A DNA stretch of 64,000 nt, taken from positions 17,873 through 81,872 of the forward strand of contig NZ_JAFBEX010000022.1 in NCBI RefSeq assembly GCF_016908975.1, given 5' to 3'. The position numbers and the translations under genes are program-made. The notes under the pieces were generated by a model, which ran no database searches, was not told where the DNA came from, and saw only the letters and a program-made list of their open reading frames with translations. Source of the DNA: Neobacillus cucumis (GTDB lineage Bacteria > Bacillota > Bacilli > Bacillales > Cytobacillaceae). Of this stretch, positions 24,170 through 32,262 are shown piece by piece (position 1 is the first letter of the stretch; every line of letters begins with the position of its first letter).

Positions 24170-24542
24170 TTGCAACCTTTCTCCCTTCCTTTATTGTCCG
24201 GTAAGGAGCAAGTACCTGCTCGATTTTTTCAATGCTTACTTGTTTCATGTCGGCAATACTCTCGGTCGAGTAATTCCGGTTCGCTAAATCGAGGACTTCA
24301 CGCATGAACACTTTTTCTTCAGAAGAAAGTTGAACGCCTGCTTCCTTCATTATGACTTCAAGATCAAGTTCGATGTTTCTAATTGACTCTTGAAGAGCAT
24401 TGATTTCCTTCATAGTTTCAATATGAATTAAATCAATTTGTTTATGTTGTGCCTTTGATTTTTGAGAAGTTCTGGAAATAGAAATCACTAGCAAAATAAT
24501 AGAAATCCCAAATAACCCGGCTAAAGTCCATAGCATCATCAT
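24159..24542 (-). CDS. Membrane protein with one TM helix and a cytosolic coiled-coil
   Basis: The protein is about 127 residues. The first 20 are a hydrophobic membrane helix (MLWTLAGLFGISIILLVIS). A basic stretch follows, then a long coiled-coil (KQIDLIHIETMKEINALQESIRNIELDLEVIM). The C-terminal part (YSTESIADMKQVSIEKIEQVLAPYR) looks like a helix-turn-helix-type segment. GGAGGT precedes three consecutive ATG codons (24542, 24539, 24536); the exact start is unclear. It overlaps the next gene, a membrane-anchored LysM-like protein, so the pair probably works together at the envelope. I do not assign a family. Confidence 0.68.
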   Translation of the reverse strand: MMMLWTLAGLFGISIILLVISISRTSQKSKAQHKQIDLIHIETMKEINALQESIRNIELDLEVIMKEAGVQLSSEEKVFMREVLDLANRNYSTESIADMKQVSIEKIEQVLAPYRTIKEGRKVANEI

Positions 24543-24699
24543 TAGTACCTCCAATAATTAATAACAATACACTATTATACAACCATTCTAGTTTTTTTGG
24601 CTAATTTTATTGCAAAATACAGCTAAAGTCGTAGAGATTTGGAAAATTTCAGCGAAATATGTAAACATATTTTTCAAATTCGACATTAATCTACCAATA

Positions 24700-24737
24700 A
24701 AAAAACGATGAGATACAATTCTCATCGTTACTTTTTA
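24700..24737. terminator. Terminator separated from the iolS-like gene by the GC-rich element
   Basis: An AACGATGAGA/TCTCATCGTT stem with T runs on both strands. The nearest upstream minus-strand gene is the AKR ending at 24935, but the ~140-bp dispersed element lies between, as if it had inserted between the gene and its terminator. Confidence 0.7.
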
Positions 24738-24757
24738 TTAAGCTTTGTTAAATTGGG

Positions 24758-24898
24758 CTGTTAATTTCCGCTGCAGGTGCTCGCTTTCCGCGGGCGTGCC
24801 GGGGTGCCGGGGTGCCTTCACGGCGCTGAATGCGCCTGTGGGGTCTCCCCAGCCCCGTACTCCCGCAGGAGTCGAGCACCTTCCGCTCCAATCAACAG
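24758..24898. repeat. GC-rich dispersed element with inverted ends, copy 2
   Basis: It begins CTGTTAATTTCCGCTGC and ends TTCCGCTCCAATCAACAG. It shares CGCTTTCCGCGGGCGTGCC, GGGGTCTCCCC and CCCGCAGGAGTCGAGC with copy 1 at 3082-3210. It differs by a short internal duplication of GCCGGGGT, which explains its greater length. The outer termini are complementary. Confidence 0.87.
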
Positions 24899-24934
24899 AA
24901 TATAAAAACAACCATATCGTTTAATAGAGCCTTT

Positions 24935-25864
24935 TTAAGATTGGAAAACTCGATCGATTTCTTGGATTTCAGCATCCGTTAATTGGATTTCTAAGGTTTT
25001 GAGGTTGTTCAATACTTGCTCAGCTCGTTTAGCACCCGGAATAATGACATCAATCGCCTCACGTGTCAAATACCATGCAAGGACAACATGGGCAACCTCT
25101 GCTCCCTTTCCATTGGCAATGTCGCGAATATGTTCCATTTTTTCCAATGTCGCTTCAAATGTTTCTTTTTGAAAGAATTTACCGCGCTTTTCTTCTAGAT
25201 TTGTATTCTTGTTGTATTTGCCAGTTAACAAACCAGAAGCAAGTGGGAAATACGGGATATAAGAAATTCCATTATTAATGGCATAAGGAAACAATTCTTT
25301 TTCTGCATCTCGGCTCAATAAGTTATACTCACCTTGATAAACATCAACATAGCCATCTTTATTCGCTTCTCTTAACTGCTCAATTGAAAAATTGGATACA
25401 CCGATTGCGCGGATTTTCCCTTCATCTTTCAGTTGTTTTAATACACCAACAGCTTCATCTTTTGGTGTATCTTTATCAGGAAAGTGAATATAAAATAAAT
25501 CTATGTAATCGGTTTGCAAACGCTGTAAACTTTCTTCGACAGATTGCTTTAAAAAGGAAGGTGAATTATCGATGACGATGTCTTTCCCTACGAATTTATG
25601 AGCTGCCTTTGTCGCGATAACAAGCTGTGAGCGCGAGCCGATTTCTTTTACGACTTCCCCAATGATTTCTTCCGAACGTTTTGGACCATAAATAAAAGCG
25701 GTATCTAAGAAATTAATGCCATTCGCAATTCCCGTCCGAACTAACTCCCTTCCCGCTTCTTCGTCAAGGTTTTGGAATAGATTGTGACCACCTACTGCAT
25801 TGGTGCCTAACCCAATTGGATTAACATATAAGTTAGTTTTACCAATACGAACTTGGTTTGACAT
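24935..25864 (-). CDS. iolS: Aldo/keto reductase, IolS-like (AKR11)
   Basis: This 309-residue NADPH-dependent AKR closely resembles B. subtilis IolS (for example PIGLGTNAVGGHNLF near the N-terminus and SFIEQL/ANKDG-type segments in the middle). Catalytic residues are in DTAFIYGPKRSEE (Asp, Tyr), IATKAAHK (Lys) and YIHFPDKDTPKDEA (His). C-terminal VIIPGAKRAEQVLNNL is the cofactor phosphate region. The physiological substrate of IolS is not established. No inositol catabolism genes are near it. A good GGAGATGATT lies upstream of the ATG. Confidence 0.9.
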   Translation of the reverse strand: MSNQVRIGKTNLYVNPIGLGTNAVGGHNLFQNLDEEAGRELVRTGIANGINFLDTAFIYGPKRSEEIIGEVVKEIGSRSQLVIATKAAHKFVGKDIVIDNSPSFLKQSVEESLQRLQTDYIDLFYIHFPDKDTPKDEAVGVLKQLKDEGKIRAIGVSNFSIEQLREANKDGYVDVYQGEYNLLSRDAEKELFPYAINNGISYIPYFPLASGLLTGKYNKNTNLEEKRGKFFQKETFEATLEKMEHIRDIANGKGAEVAHVVLAWYLTREAIDVIIPGAKRAEQVLNNLKTLEIQLTDAEIQEIDRVFQS

Positions 25865-25936
25865 TTCTAATCATCTCCTTTTTTTGCCTATGAATATAAT
25901 AGCAGACTTTTGATTTTTCAACTAAGAAAAGGCTTT

Positions 25937-26560
25937 CTAGCTTCTAAAAATTAACTTCTTTAACTCATCCTCTGTATAGTGATCCTTAATCCCAGGTTTT
26001 GTTTGTAAATAATGAAAAATTTCTTCATTAGGATAGTCTACTTTTAATCCCTTAATAATTGTGGTTAAGTATGCATGTGAGGGCTTTTTCGATTCAACAT
26101 CATTAATATTCCAAGGAGCTGTAAAGCTGAAAACAGGATAGCCCTCTTCCTCACCCAAATACAGTATATTTCCGTACCAAGCATCTCGGAATACTTTTGA
26201 TCCATTTTTGATCACTTCATCCATATCAATATGAAAATCGATTCCGTTGTTTTCCTGGCTTACAATATCCCTAAACTGCTCCAAGGTAATTAAATATCTT
26301 TTACTTAACGTAGCACAGCCGGGATCTTCGGTTAGGTCTATAAATGCCACCCCTTTAGATCCCCATTTGCGAGCTTCTTTTGCAAAGTAAAGTGGATAGT
26401 TCATAGTGAATGTAGATGAAGCGATTGGAAGTGAGGGATCTTTACATCCGGTCTCTACCTTTGTTGAACCCTCAGGTTTGCCTCCTTTTATATAGCATAA
26501 AAAACGCTCAGTATTAATATTTGAACCATAACTCGCATACCAGACATACTTTTCAGTCAA
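25937..26560 (-). CDS. Gamma-glutamylcyclotransferase-fold protein
   Basis: The 207-residue protein opens with VWYASYGSNINTERFLCYI, the hallmark N-terminal strand and YxSYGSN loop of the GGCT/AIG2/BtrG fold. This fold releases pyroglutamate from gamma-glutamyl amines or peptides. A strand segment WGSKGVAFIDLTED and several Glu residues (ITLEQF, DMDEVI) could supply the catalytic acid, but I cannot fix it. The C-terminal tail YLQTKPGIKDHYTEDELKKLIFR looks like an added helix. The start is TTG with a weak GGGTGA. It is monocistronic and its substrate is unknown. Confidence 0.72.
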   Translation of the reverse strand: MTEKYVWYASYGSNINTERFLCYIKGGKPEGSTKVETGCKDPSLPIASSTFTMNYPLYFAKEARKWGSKGVAFIDLTEDPGCATLSKRYLITLEQFRDIVSQENNGIDFHIDMDEVIKNGSKVFRDAWYGNILYLGEEEGYPVFSFTAPWNINDVESKKPSHAYLTTIIKGLKVDYPNEEIFHYLQTKPGIKDHYTEDELKKLIFRS

Positions 26561-26702
26561 GATTGATCACCCACATTCTACCTGTTTTTATCTATTTTAA
26601 CACTCTTTAAAGAAAGGTTATTCCTAACAGTACAATATTAATAGACCATTTAAAAATAGCTCAAACTATTCACATACTATTTCCTTTTAATAGGAGGATA
26701 AA

Positions 26703-28292
26703 ATGAAACTAACCGATCTACTTATAAAATGCTTAGAAAACGAAGGAGTTGAATACATATTTGGAATTGTTGGGACCGAAACATTGGATTTCGCAGATTC
26801 TTTATCAAAATCAACTCAAATCCAATATGTAAATGTCAGACACGAGCAAGGGGCGGCTTTTATGGCTGATGTTTATGGGAGATTAACAAAAAAAGCAGGC
26901 GTCTGCCTATCAACTCTTGGTCCTGGAGCAACCAATCTCGCTACAGGTATCGCCAGTGCACAGCTCGACCATTCTCCACTAGTCGCAATCATTGGACAAG
27001 CGGGTGTAGAACGGCAGCACAATGAATCACACCAATTTATCGACGTCAAAAGTCTACTAGAACCGGCTACTAAATGGAACACCCAAATTCAAGATTCAAA
27101 AGCGGTTCCAGTTAGTATCCGAAAAGCTTTTAGATTAGCCCAAATGGAGAAACCGGGTTCAGTCGCCATTATCCTACCGGAAAACTTTGCAGCCGAACAG
27201 ATCATGAATGAACCTTTACCCGTGACCCCAACACCTGAGACCGTTCCGGATGTAACATCTTTACAGGCTGCGAAGGAACTTATTCAAATGCATAGTAGAC
27301 CATTCATTATCATAGGAAACGGTGTTATACGCCAGGAGGCGGCTATGGAGCTTGAAACCTTTATCAATACCCTTCAAGCTCCTTGCACTCACAGTTTTAT
27401 GAGCAAAGGGGTATTACCGAAGGATCATCCACTTAATTATTTCACTTTTGGATTGAAAGAACACGATTATGTTCTCCTTGGAATGGATGAAGCAGACCTT
27501 TTAATTGTCATCGGTTTCGACTTTGTTGAACAATTGCCCAATGCTTGGAATAAAAATAAACTCCCGGTTTTACATATTGATACCTTACCAGCCGAAGTAA
27601 ATGAATATTACCCTGTTAAATGCGAGCTGGTCGGTTCACTAAAAAAGACGATTCATGCCTTAAACCAAGCAGAAATACCAGTCAAACCATGGCAGCCATC
27701 AGGGGAACTTCAAATACAAATAAAAACGAACTATCAAATTTACGACCAATCGGATGAATCCCTAACAATAGAGAGTGTCCTACATCTTATCGAAAAGCTT
27801 TCAACAGAGAATACGATTGTCATTTCCGATGTGGGCGACCATAAAGTATCGATTGCTAAAACCTATCAACCTAAAAAACCAAACCGGTTAATCATCTCAA
27901 ATGGATTAGCCTCTATGGGCATCGCGATTCCAGGGTCGATTGGAGCCAAACTAGCCTGCCCTGATGATCCTGTTATTTGTATTACGGGTGATGGCGGGGC
28001 TCTTATGAATTTTGCTGAACTGGAGACTGCTAGGCGGCTTGGTCTTTCCTTTACCATTATTATATTAGATGATTCCATGTTAAAACTCGAAGTAAAGCAA
28101 ATGGACAAAAAGTTTGGTGACCACTATGGAGTAACCTTCCAAAACCCTGATTTCGTCCAATTAGCAAATAGCTTCGGGGTGAAGGGCATCCGACCGAAAT
28201 CAAAAGCTGAACTGGAAAATATCCTTAAAGAGCCACAGAGGGAAATAGTTGTCATCGATCTTGTAACCAAAAATAAATCCTATCCCAAGTAA
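26703..28292 (+). CDS. Thiamine diphosphate-dependent enzyme, acetolactate synthase-like
   Basis: This 529-residue enzyme has the three domains of the acetohydroxyacid synthase/pyruvate oxidase group. The N-terminal PYR domain has the ThDP-activating Glu in VRHEQGAAFMAD (about residue 47) and STLGPGATNL. The central Rossmann-like domain has RPFIIIGNGVIRQEAA. The C-terminal PP domain has the ThDP motif start TGDGGALMNFAELETARR. At the place where ALS enzymes have an Asn-Asn pair, this protein has ILDDSMLKLEVKQM, so it is not a standard acetolactate synthase. The substrate is unknown; pyruvate or another 2-oxoacid is likely. GGAGG precedes the ATG. It lies upstream of a second ThDP system but has its own terminator. 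Confidence 0.82.
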   Translation: MKLTDLLIKCLENEGVEYIFGIVGTETLDFADSLSKSTQIQYVNVRHEQGAAFMADVYGRLTKKAGVCLSTLGPGATNLATGIASAQLDHSPLVAIIGQAGVERQHNESHQFIDVKSLLEPATKWNTQIQDSKAVPVSIRKAFRLAQMEKPGSVAIILPENFAAEQIMNEPLPVTPTPETVPDVTSLQAAKELIQMHSRPFIIIGNGVIRQEAAMELETFINTLQAPCTHSFMSKGVLPKDHPLNYFTFGLKEHDYVLLGMDEADLLIVIGFDFVEQLPNAWNKNKLPVLHIDTLPAEVNEYYPVKCELVGSLKKTIHALNQAEIPVKPWQPSGELQIQIKTNYQIYDQSDESLTIESVLHLIEKLSTENTIVISDVGDHKVSIAKTYQPKKPNRLIISNGLASMGIAIPGSIGAKLACPDDPVICITGDGGALMNFAELETARRLGLSFTIIILDDSMLKLEVKQMDKKFGDHYGVTFQNPDFVQLANSFGVKGIRPKSKAELENILKEPQREIVVIDLVTKNKSYPK

Positions 28293-28312
28293 CCTTGGAT
28301 AGTCACAAAAAA

Positions 28313-28362
28313 AATAAGACCATGCCTGTAGCCAAGAATGGTAAAAGGCATGGCTTTATTTG
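28313..28362 (+). terminator. Rho-independent terminator
   Basis: AAATAAG-a-CCATGCCT ... AGGCATGG-CTTTATTT hairpin after the stop at 28292. Confidence 0.75.
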
Positions 28363-28454
28363 TTATATAACAAACTAAACTGTACTATATCAAACAGATG
28401 AAAAATTGTAACGGGAGCTAAGACAATTATTACTTATCATGAATTTAGAGCTAA

Positions 28455-28516
28455 GAAAACCGCTTACAATTTTATAACAAAAATTCTGTTGTAACTAAAT
28501 TTGCATCCTGTTACAA
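28455..28516. promoter_or_regulatory. Candidate operators upstream of the 2-oxoacid:ferredoxin oxidoreductase
   Basis: GAAAACCGCTTACA (28455-28468) resembles a CcpA cre site, matching well in its right half. TTGTAAC-N14-GTTACAA (28489-28516) is a perfect 7+7 inverted repeat whose regulator I cannot name. Both lie in the 297-bp gap before the gene at 28590. Confidence 0.4.
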
Positions 28517-28589
28517 TCAAATCATAGAATTTATAGAAAATTTATAAAATTCTAATTGTTATATCCACTTGTGATTGGAGGAGTATTGG

Positions 28590-29600
28590 TTGTCAAAATT
28601 ACCAAAAGTGAATGAATTAGGTTTCTTTGAAATCCGATTGGAATCGATTGGCGGTTTAGGAGCCAATTTAGCCGGGAAACTGCTTTCCGAGGATGGAGTG
28701 GTCGGAAACGGACTCAATGGGGTCGGTTTTTCATCCTATGGATCTGAGAAAAAAGGATCGCCTGTAAAAGCACATATCCGCTTTTGTGACCCAAAAATAA
28801 ATATACGTGACACCACACCAATTGAACGTCCTCATGTAGTCGCTATTTTCCATGATGCCCTTTTCAAGACCAACCATTGTACAAGTGGAATTTACCCTGA
28901 TAGTACCATTTTAGTCAACTCTCAAAAATCTTCTGATGAACTTAAAAATGAATTGAAAATTCCTAGCGGCACCATTGCCATTGTTGATGCAACAGGAATT
29001 GCCCTCGAAGAACAAACCAAAGCCAACACTGCCATGCTCGGAGCGCTTTATCGAATTTTAACTTTCTTAAACCCAGAGTCCATGAGACAGACCATCCGCC
29101 GCACATTCGAAAAAAAATACCCACACCTAGTTGAACCCAACATCCGTACATTTGATCGAGGCTTTAATGAAGTCATTTTCCAAACGTATGAAAATGATGA
29201 CTCGATCCCATTAGCACCATTTAAGCGAGCTGAGCCAATACTTGGTTATGAAACACAGACCATTGGCGGGACCATAACCAATCCCGGAAATAGTATCCTA
29301 AAAGACTTAAGTATTTCTCGAGCCGGGATGCTTCCTCATTTTCATGAAGATAAATGCATTAATTGTGCCGCATGCGATACCGCTTGCCCAGACTTCTGCT
29401 TTGTTTGGGAAGAGAAAGCAGACAAACGCGGGCGTCCGCAAATGTTCCTGCAAGGAATTGATTACCAATATTGTAAGGGCTGCTTGAAATGTGTTCATGC
29501 TTGTCCTGTTGACGCCTTATCAAGTGAACGGGAATACAATGACGGTTACGCAGACAAAAATCGCGTACCACATTTATGGGATCTAGTTATTCAAAACTAA
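28590..29600 (+). CDS. 2-oxoacid:ferredoxin oxidoreductase, gamma subunit fused to a 2x[4Fe-4S] ferredoxin domain
   Basis: This subunit of a PFOR/OFOR-type enzyme couples 2-oxoacid oxidation to ferredoxin reduction. Residues about 10-185 are the gamma domain (RLESIGGLGANLAGKLL; GFSSYGSEKKGSPVKAHIRF). The C-terminal 90 residues carry two [4Fe-4S] sites: CINCAACDTACPDFC (about 256-270) and CKGCLKCVHACPVDAL (about 294-309). The start is TTG at 28590, six bases after TTGGAGGAG. It lies 18 bases before the partner gene, which encodes fused alpha and beta domains. The pair forms a complete gamma-delta/alpha-beta enzyme from two genes. Domain order differs from the KorAB type (gamma fused to alpha) usual in aerobic Bacillus. 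Confidence 0.88.
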   Translation: MSKLPKVNELGFFEIRLESIGGLGANLAGKLLSEDGVVGNGLNGVGFSSYGSEKKGSPVKAHIRFCDPKINIRDTTPIERPHVVAIFHDALFKTNHCTSGIYPDSTILVNSQKSSDELKNELKIPSGTIAIVDATGIALEEQTKANTAMLGALYRILTFLNPESMRQTIRRTFEKKYPHLVEPNIRTFDRGFNEVIFQTYENDDSIPLAPFKRAEPILGYETQTIGGTITNPGNSILKDLSISRAGMLPHFHEDKCINCAACDTACPDFCFVWEEKADKRGRPQMFLQGIDYQYCKGCLKCVHACPVDALSSEREYNDGYADKNRVPHLWDLVIQN

Positions 29601-29618
29601 GGAAAGGGGCAGAAATTG

Positions 29619-31931
29619 ATGACCATTGAAATAAATCAAGAAAATATAACCGTTCCAAAAGGAACGATTGAACAGAGTATTGTCTTTGAATCTGGTAACG
29701 AAATGGCTGCCTATGCAGCCCACCAAATTAATTATCATGTAATGGGCTATTATCCAATCTCCCCTTCCACTGAAGTCGCTCAATTCCTTGATGGGATGAA
29801 AGCGAAAGGTGAACATGATATTGTTCTCATTCCTGCTGACGGAGAGCACGGTTCAGCTGGTATCTGTTATGGCGCATCCACTGGCGGCGGACGTGTGTTC
29901 AACGCCACTAGTGCTAATGGTTTTTTATATATGTTAGAGCAGCTGCCGGTTCAATCCGGTACTCGCTTTCCTATGGTCTTAAATTTAGTGAACCGGTCTG
30001 TGTCAGGTCCATTAAATATTCATGGTGATCATTCTGATCTCTATTTTGCATTGAATACCGGCTGGCCGATTCTAATGGCGCGTGACCCGCAAATCGTTTA
30101 TGACATGAACATTATCGCTATTAAACTAGCAGAAGACCCTGAAGTCCGCCTTCCGGTTATTGTGTCATTTGACGGTTATTTTACCTCACATCAAAAACGA
30201 CGTGTACAAGTTGTAAAGAATCGGGCAGATGTTCAAAAGTTTATCGGCGAACCGCCAAGAAACTTCCCGCATGCGCTCGACCGTGAGAATCCTGTTACGA
30301 TCGGTCCCTATATGAATGAACCGGACTATATTAATAATTGCTATCAGCAATCGGAAGCGATGTATAAGGCTGAAGCTGTTTTCGAGAAAATTTCAAAAGA
30401 ATATGCGAAATTAACAGGCCGCGAATATCCTGTTCTTGATTTATATCGGATGGAAGATGCGGAGATTGCGGTATTTATGCTGAATTCAGCTGCTGAAGTA
30501 TGTAAAGACGTTGTTGACAAGTTACGTGCTAAAGGAATGAAAGCGGGGGTCATCTCCCCTAATATGATTCGTCCATTCCCACAGCAAAAGTTAGCTGAAG
30601 CATTAAAAAATGTTAAAGCGGTTACAGTTGGTGATCGTGCAGATTCTTACGGTGCACATGGCGGTAACATGGCCCTTGAGGTACGTGCTGCACTCCAAAC
30701 GGTAGGTAACAGTCATACCAAAGTGGTAAACCGTGTGTATGGATTAGGCGGCAAGGATTTTTATGCGGATGAAGCTGAAACTTTTTTCCAATTAGCTGAA
30801 GAAGCTGCTGATAATGGTTTCGTAGAAAAGCCATTCGATTACTTTGGCCACAATCCAGGAAAGGCAGAGTTTGCACCGAAACGAGTTTTAAATCCGATGA
30901 AAAAAGAAGATTTAAATTCCGGATTAATTAATGTCACTCCTGACGAAGAAACGGGAGAATTAAAAGTAAAAATTCCTCCATTAAGAAGCCTTACGAAAAA
31001 ACCAAAACGCTTGGCATCAGGGCACGGCGCATGCCCTGGGTGCGGAATCTTCTCGGGATTGGAGCTATTTTTTAAAGGCATTGAAGGAGATATTGTGGCG
31101 CTTTTCCATACAGGATGTGCGATGGTTGTTACAACTGGATTCCCTTACAGTTCTCACAAAGCAACCTATATTCATAATCTCTTCCAGAATGGATCGGCGA
31201 CATTATCCGGTCTTGTCGAAATGTTTCATGAGAGAAAACGTCGTGGTGAATTAGATGAACTGGGATTGTCAGATGATTTTACTTTTGTGATGGTAACCGG
31301 TGACGGTGGAATGGATATTGGCATGGGGCCTGCCATTGGAACCGCTCTTCGTAATCATAAAATGATCATTCTTGAGTATGATAACGAGGGTTACATGAAT
31401 ACTGGCAGTCAATTGTCTTATTCAACACCGATGGGTCATATGACAAGCACTTCTAGTGTTGGGAAATTCCAAAAAGGAAAACCGTTCCATCACAAAGACA
31501 CGGCGCAAATAATGGCGGCAACTCATATTCCATATGTCTTTACGGGAACTGAAGCGTTTGACCGGGATCTTTTGAAAAAGGCAGCTAAAGCTCAATGGTT
31601 CGCGCAAAATGAAGGATTGGTGTACGGAAAAATTTTAATTACCTGTCCGTTGAATTGGAAATCAAAAGATGAATTAGGTCAGTCAATCGTCGAGGCGGCA
31701 GTAAACTCCTGCTTCTTCCCGCTCTACGAGGTGGAGAATGGACTTACCACCATTACTTACGATCCTGAAGCTAAAAACAAGCGATTACCGGTGACGGATT
31801 GGCTAAAGATGATGGGCAAAACCAAACATTTGTTAAACGAAGACGCACAAGATTTATTGAAAATGTTTGATGATGAGGTAGAACGACGTTGGCTGAGACT
31901 GAAGGCAAAACATGAAAGTCCATACTTATAA
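29619..31931 (+). CDS. 2-oxoacid:ferredoxin oxidoreductase, fused alpha and beta subunits
   Basis: This 770-residue fusion has an alpha (PYR) part at about 20-420, with GNEMAAYAAHQINYHVMGYYPISPSTE, and SVSGPLNIHGDHSDLY. The second part (about 465-770) is a beta (PP) domain. It has the cluster ligands CPGCG (about 471-475), HTGCAM and ITCPL, and the ThDP-binding motif TGDGGMDIGMGP (about 560) with NEGYMNTGSQ. It should decarboxylate a 2-oxoacid (pyruvate is most common) with CoA, passing electrons through the proximal cluster to the ferredoxin domain of the gamma partner. The ATG at 29619 is chosen over the preceding TTG by spacing from AAAGGGG. Substrate specificity is not readable. In a facultative anaerobe it could feed acetyl-CoA to AdhE. 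Confidence 0.9.
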   Translation: MTIEINQENITVPKGTIEQSIVFESGNEMAAYAAHQINYHVMGYYPISPSTEVAQFLDGMKAKGEHDIVLIPADGEHGSAGICYGASTGGGRVFNATSANGFLYMLEQLPVQSGTRFPMVLNLVNRSVSGPLNIHGDHSDLYFALNTGWPILMARDPQIVYDMNIIAIKLAEDPEVRLPVIVSFDGYFTSHQKRRVQVVKNRADVQKFIGEPPRNFPHALDRENPVTIGPYMNEPDYINNCYQQSEAMYKAEAVFEKISKEYAKLTGREYPVLDLYRMEDAEIAVFMLNSAAEVCKDVVDKLRAKGMKAGVISPNMIRPFPQQKLAEALKNVKAVTVGDRADSYGAHGGNMALEVRAALQTVGNSHTKVVNRVYGLGGKDFYADEAETFFQLAEEAADNGFVEKPFDYFGHNPGKAEFAPKRVLNPMKKEDLNSGLINVTPDEETGELKVKIPPLRSLTKKPKRLASGHGACPGCGIFSGLELFFKGIEGDIVALFHTGCAMVVTTGFPYSSHKATYIHNLFQNGSATLSGLVEMFHERKRRGELDELGLSDDFTFVMVTGDGGMDIGMGPAIGTALRNHKMIILEYDNEGYMNTGSQLSYSTPMGHMTSTSSVGKFQKGKPFHHKDTAQIMAATHIPYVFTGTEAFDRDLLKKAAKAQWFAQNEGLVYGKILITCPLNWKSKDELGQSIVEAAVNSCFFPLYEVENGLTTITYDPEAKNKRLPVTDWLKMMGKTKHLLNEDAQDLLKMFDDEVERRWLRLKAKHESPYL

Positions 31932-31964
31932 TTTGAAGATTTTTTATTTTCACTGATAAATTTT

Positions 31965-32040
31965 AAAAAACGCTGATTTATGGAAAAAATCGCTGAAAAG
32001 CGTTTAAAAATCGCCGATATATGAAAAAAATCGCCGATAA
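31965..32040. repeat. Short imperfect tandem repeats (AAAAATCGCCGAT type)
   Basis: Four imperfect units of about 20 bases contain CGCTGAT or CGCCGAT after A-rich stretches (for example TCGCCGATATATGAAAAAAA then TCGCCGATAAGG). They are non-coding and sit between the oxidoreductase stop and a terminator. The 331-bp gap here holds only repeats and this terminator. Confidence 0.55.
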
Positions 32041-32066
32041 GGTGTAATATTATACGAAAATAAACT

Positions 32067-32105
32067 AAAAATCCCGCTGCGAGCACTCTCACAGCGGGAT
32101 TTTTC
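32067..32105. terminator. Rho-independent terminator
   Basis: An AAAAATCCCGCTG/CAGCGGGATTTTT stem; symmetrical, so it can act in both directions. It ends the oxidoreductase transcript. Confidence 0.85.
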
Positions 32106-32140
32106 TAAAAGTTAAGCTAATAAATTTGGACTTCGAGAAA

Positions 32141-32262
32141 TGTCCAGCTCCAGGCGCCTTCGGCTCGAGGTCACAAGTCAATCCATCCAAAAGGTTAAAA
32201 AACAACCTTTCGACCGGCTCGCCTTGTGCTTGTCGCCGATATGCGGGCGCCTTACGCTTTTC
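32141..32262. repeat. GCGC-ended dispersed element, copy 1
   Basis: It starts TGTCCAGCTCCAGGCGCC and ends GGGCGCCTTACGCTTTTC, immediately next to the prs stop at 32263. An internal AAAGGTT...AACCTTT hairpin is present. Related sequence is at 45516-45643 (inverted) and a short remnant at 54942-54980. Elements of this type (CAGCTCCAGCGCC ... GCGCTTTT) are common in Bacillus genomes. Confidence 0.75.
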
